From assembly GCF_019059575.1 (NCBI RefSeq), contig NW_024883098.1, positions 62,001 to 126,000 on the forward strand: a stretch of DNA of 64,000 nucleotides, in the 5' to 3' direction. Positions within the stretch are counted from its first letter, which is position 1. The number at the start of each line of letters is the position of its first letter. Made by a program: the position numbers and the translations under genes. Below, in pieces: positions 59,797 through 64,000 of the stretch. Origin of the DNA: Amphibalanus amphitrite. Its lineage: Eukaryota > Arthropoda > Thecostraca > Balanomorpha > Balanidae. The notes under the pieces are model-generated. The model was not told the origin of the DNA. It searched no databases and saw only the letters and a program-made list of their open reading frames with translations.

Positions 59797-61066
59797 AATG
59801 CGTGGGTAAAACTTTCCAAGGGCGTTTTTACCCCATAGATTTCAATGCCCATAGGGGTTTCTTCAGCCAGATTGATCATCTCGGCCTGTAGTATCACCAT
59901 GCCGATTTTGAAGAAAATCGTAGGGGCCGCCCCATTGACCGAAAATTTTCATCTTGGGTAAACTTTACCCTGGATGGGGTAGTGGGTAAATTTTACCTCA
60001 CCATTTTGTTTGGGTTTTCATGGGCTTTCATATGCTACCCATATTGGGGGGATGCGTGCGATACACTTGCCAGAAATGCGTGGGTAAAACTTTCCCAGGG
60101 CGTTTTTACCCCATATATTTCAATGCCCATAGGGGTTTCTTCAGCCAGATTGATCATCTCGGCCTGTAGTATCACCATGCCGATTTTGAAGAAAATCGTA
60201 GGGGCCGCCCCATTGACCGAAAATTTTCATCTTGGGTAAACTTTACCCTGGATGGGGTAATGGGTAAATTTTACCCCACCATTTTGTTTGGGTTTTCATG
60301 GGCTTTCATATGATAGCCATATTGGGGGGATGCGTGCGATACACTTGCCAGAAATGCGTGGGTAAAACTTTCCAAGGGCGTTTTTACCCCATAGATTTCA
60401 ATGCCCATAGGGGTTTCTTCAGCCAGATTGATCATCTTGGCCTGTAGTATCACCATGCCGATTTTGAAGAAAATCGTAGGGGCCGCCCTATTGACCGAAA
60501 ATATGCATCTTGGGTAAACTTTACCCTGGATGGGGTAGTGGGTAAATTTTACCCCACCATTTTGTTTGGGTTTTCATGGGCTTTCATATGCTACCCATAT
60601 TGGGGGGATTCGTGCGATACACTTGCCAGAAATGCGTGGGTAAAACTTTCCCAGGGCGTTTTTACCCCATATATTTCAATGCCCATAGGGGTTTCTTCAG
60701 CCAGATTGATCATCTCGGCCTGTAGTATCACCATGCCGATTTTGAAGAAAATCGTAGGGGCCGCCCCATTGACCGAAAATTTTCATCTTGGGTAAACTTT
60801 ACCCTGGATGGGGTAATGGGTAAATTTTACCCCACCATTTTGTTTGGGTTTTCATGGGCTTTCATATGATACCCATATTGGGGGGATGCGTGCGATACAC
60901 TTGCCAGAAATGCGTGGGTAAAACTTTCCAAGGGCGTTTTTACCCCATAGATTTCAATGCCCATAGGGGTTTCTTCAGCCAGATTGATCATCTCGGCCTG
61001 TAGTATCACCATGCCGATTTTGAAGAAAATCGTAGGGGCCACCCCATTGACCGAAAATTTTCATCC
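59797..61066. repeat. 278-bp satellite, about 4.6 monomers
   Basis: Monomers start GCGTGGGTAAAACTTTCC at 59800, 60078, 60356, 60634 and 60912, a constant 278-bp spacing. Alternate copies share variants (TTTCCAAGGG with ATAGATTTC versus TTTCCCAGGG with ATATATTTC), so the working unit is a 556-bp dimer. A short CTAGGGAAAAAT repeat precedes it at about 59702-59790. Confidence 0.93.
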
Positions 61067-61304
61067 TGGTTAAATCATGCTTTTGGTTAAATTGATCCGG
61101 TATTTAACCATATCATTAGGTCCGGGGTGAAGAGATCTTTCAAATGGTGGTCTTATTTTTCAGTTTCGTCCAGCCGTTTAGGCGTAAAACGGTTTTTAGA
61201 TATTTCCCTAGATTTCTAGATTTTTCCCTAGATTTGGCAGCCCCAATCTGGGCTGGGCCGAATGTGGGCTGAATGTGGGCTAACTTCCGTTACATCACTT
61301 AATA

Positions 61305-61624
61305 CCCAAATTGTGTGAGAAAACCTCTTTTCTTAGAAAACCCAGCTTGAATTTCAAAAATCAAGTGAACGAAACCAAGCTTTAAAAGATAAATGCATGT
61401 AATTTTGAATGACAAATAATTAGGCTTCATGCTCAGAGATTTCGGGCAGAAACAAGACAACTATGCACTGCTACACTTCACCGTGCAATACGAAACCTCG
61501 CACGCAACACGCGCGCCCTAAACCAAAACAACAACAACGCATGCAACATTGCAACACGCATTACCACGACAAGATTACTCCTGTTTAGTATTATATCACT
61601 AGTGGCATGTTCCTTTCGAAGCCT
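61305..61624. other. Spacer between the two satellite-bearing elements
   Basis: About 320 bp of non-repetitive DNA with no gene recognised. Confidence 0.5.
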
Positions 61625-64000
61625 ATGTAACGGAAGTTGGCACAGATTCAGCACAGATTCAGCACAGCACAGATTCGGTAGGGGGAAAAAAGGCCCCGGT
61701 AGAGGGAAACCTTTATGACCCGTTTTCCCCTAGAAATGACGTCACAAAGAGGTAAAAATGGGTATCAATCGAAAGCTCTCGTTTACCCAGACACAGTCCT
61801 GCAGGAAAATTCCACTTTTTCCCCATAGGAAAGTTTTTACGGGAAAATCAAAATTTTGGGTCAATGGGGGGTCCCCCCCGATTTCGTTCAAAATCGGCAC
61901 ACAGGTGCCCCACCACCAGCCGAGAAACTTTCCCCAAAACGGTCCCCGTTGCATTGACGTTTAAGGCCCTTAAAGCCCCGTAAACTCGTAAAAAATTCGT
62001 AAATTCGCCCTTGTACGGCCAAAACCGGGGCGCTAGGGTAAAAATGGGTATCAATCGAAAGCTCTCGTTTACCCAGACACAGTCCTGCAGGAAAATTCCA
62101 CTTTTTCCCCATAGGAAAGTTTTTACGGGAAAATCAAAATTTCGGGTCAATGGGGGGTCCCCCCCGATTTCGTTCAAAATCGGCACACAGGTGCCCCACC
62201 ACCAGCCGAGAAACTTTCCCCAAAACGGTCCCCGTTGCATTGACGTTTAAGGCCCTTAAAGCCCCGTAAACTCGTAAAAAATCCGTAAATTCGCCCTTGT
62301 ACGGCCAAAAACGGGGCGCTAGGGTAAAAATGGGTATCAATCGAAAGCTCTCGTTTACCCAGACACAGTCCTGCAGGAAAATTCCACTTTTTCCCCATAG
62401 GAAAGTTTTTACGGGAAAATCAAAATTTCGGGTCAATGGGGGGTCCCCCCCCCCGATTTCGTTCAAAATCGGCACACAGGTGCCCCACCACCAGCCGAGA
62501 AACTTTCCCCAAAACGGTCCCCGTTGCATTGACGTTTAAGGCCCGTAAAGCCCCCTAGACTCGTAAAATATCCGTAAAATCGCCTTTGTACGGACAAAAA
62601 AGTGGTGCTATGGTAAAAATGGGTATCAATCGAAAGCTCTCGTTTACCCAGACACAGTCCTGCAGGAAAATTCCACTTTTTTCCCATAGGAAAGTTTTTA
62701 CGGGAAAATCAAAATTTTGGGTCAATGGGGGGTCCCCCCCGATTTCGTTCAAAATCGGCACACAGGTGCCCCACCACCAGCCGAGAAACTTTCCCCAAAA
62801 CGGTCCCCGTTGCATTGACGTTTAAGGCCCTTAAAGCCCCGTAAACTCGTAAAAAATCCGTAAATTCGCCCTTGTACGGCCAAAAACGGGGCGCTAGGGT
62901 AAAAATGGGTATCAATCAAAAGCTCTCGTTTACCCAGACACAGTCCTGCAGGAAAATTCCACTTTTTCCCCATAGGAAAGTTTTTACGGGAAAATCAAAA
63001 TTTCGGGTCAATGGGGGGTCCCCCCCGATTTCGTTCAAAATCGGCACACAGGTGCCCCACCACCAGCCGAGAAACTTTCCCCAAAACGGTCCCCGTTGCA
63101 TTGACGTTTAAGGCCCTTAAAGCCCCGTAAACTCGTAAAAAATCCGTAAATTCGCCCTTGTACGGCCAAAAACGGGGCGCTAAAGTAAAAATGGGTATCA
63201 ATCGAAAGCTCTCGTTTACCCAGACACAGTCCTGCAGGAAAATTCCACTTTTTCCCCATAGGAAAGTTTTTACGGGAAAATCAAAATTTTGGGTCAATGG
63301 GGGGTCCCCCCCGATTTCGTTCAAAATCGGCACACAGGTGCCCCACCACCAGCCGAGAAACTTTCCCCAAAACGGTCCCCGTTGCATTGACGTTTAAGGC
63401 CCTTAAAGCCCCGTAAACTCGTAAAAAATCCGTAAATTCGCCCTTGTACGGCCAAAAACGGGGCGCTAGGGTAAAAATGGGTATCAATCAAAAGCTCTCG
63501 TTTACCCAGACACAGTCCTGCAGGAAAATTCCACTTTTTCCCCATAGGAAAGTTTTTACGGGAAAATCAAAATTTCGGGTCAATGGGGGGTCCCCCCCGA
63601 TTTCGTTCAAAATCGGCACACAGGTGCCCCACCACCAGCCGAGAAACTTTCCCCAAAACGGTCCCCGTTGCATTGACGTTTAAGGCCCTTAAAGCCCCGT
63701 AAACTCGTAAAAAATCCGTAAATTCGCCCTTGTACGGCCAAAAACGGGGCGCTAAAGTAAAAATGGGTATCAATCGAAAGCTCTCGTTTACCCAGACACA
63801 GTCCTGCAGGAAAATTCCACTTTTTCCCCATAGGAAAGTTTTTACGGGAAAATCAAAATTTCGGGTCAATGGGGGGTCCCCCCCGATTTCGTTCAAAATC
63901 GGCACACAGGTGCCCCACCACCAGCCGAGAAACTTTCCCCAAAACGGTCCCCGTTGCATTGACGTTTAAGGCCCTTAAAGCCCCGTAAACTCGTAAAAAA
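61625..64000. mobile_element. Related Mutator-like element, right end outside the window
   Basis: ATGTAACGGAAGTTGGCACA starts like the terminal repeat of the element at 56933, followed by repeated CAGCACAGATTC words in place of CAGCCCACATTC. A 286-bp satellite array starts about 125 bp in. Only the left end is present. The nine bases before it are TCGAAGCCT, the predicted target duplication. Confidence 0.65.
61751..64000. repeat. 286-bp satellite, about 7.9 monomers, continuing beyond the window
   Basis: Monomers begin GGTAAAAATGGGTATCAATC (or a close variant) every 286 bp from 61751; one is 289 bp because of a longer C run. From about 62899 on, copies alternate between AATCAAAAGC and AATCGAAAGC forms, giving a 572-bp dimer repeated almost unchanged. 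Open frames in the array are repeat artefacts. Confidence 0.95.

Larger units (their letters stand above)
56933..61295. mobile_element. Mutator-like element carrying a satellite array
   Basis: ATGTAACGGAAGTTAGCCCA at the left recurs inverted at the right, flanked by an exact 9-bp duplication CACTTAATA (56924-56932, 61296-61304). A second element has split the left repeat; ignoring it, the terminal inverted repeats are about 90 bp and appear perfect, continuing CAGATTGGGGCTGCC and AAATCTAGGGAAAAATCTAG. Long terminal repeats with 9-bp duplications are the mark of Mutator-like elements. The unsplit element would be about 1.66 kb, most of it 278-bp tandem repeats, with no transposase frame. Confidence 0.88.

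Noticed and set aside
59982..60795. Two nearly identical 85-codon frames 556 bp apart
   Set aside because: They are products of the 278-bp satellite dimer.
61751..64000. Repeated open frames of 61-131 codons on both strands
   Set aside because: They recur once per 286-bp satellite monomer and have no relation to known proteins.

Overview
This is nuclear DNA from an animal, not a microbe. Every gene I can support is a conserved animal gene split into short exons with matching GT-AG borders, and transposable elements fill the introns and spacers. An arthropod is most likely, perhaps a crustacean: the protein flavour fits, a retrotransposon primer site matches the arthropod glycine tRNA, and there are many ecdysone-receptor-like sites. 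The species assignment is inference.

Layout. 1-2529: upstream flank. 2530-17661 (+): MGAT1, Golgi N-acetylglucosaminyltransferase I, nine exons. Its intron 7 is swollen by an 8.6 kb LTR retrotransposon (8028-16634) that has no gag or pol. 18.7-21.0 kb: a CRE/CCAAT promoter-like patch, a possible first exon of a membrane protein, and a hAT-type element. 21655-27359 (+): NDUFA7, a complex I subunit, three exons, with a 77-bp-arm hairpin, several DNA transposons and a reverse-transcriptase fragment in its introns. 30173-40686 (-) and 45240-51587 (+): two SSUH2-like genes (DnaJ-type cysteine repeats) arranged head to head with identical intron positions and phases, so an inverted duplication. 53175-56212 (-): selenocysteine lyase (SCLY), six exons. 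56.9 kb to the end: Mutator-like elements, defined by 9-bp target duplications, that carry satellite arrays of 278-bp and 286-bp monomers; the last array runs off the window.

The genes form no operon or pathway; they are ordinary neighbours in a compact-gene, repeat-rich genome. The more unusual content is the mobile DNA: satellites inside transposons with precise ends, a nested set of TTAA-flanked elements that repeatedly carry perfect ecdysone-receptor-type palindromes, a transposon whose end forms part of a splice donor, and a young non-coding LTR element with LTRs that look identical.

All exon models were built by hand from reading frames, splice sites and phase agreement. All transposon families were assigned from terminal repeats and target duplications, because no intact transposase is visible.
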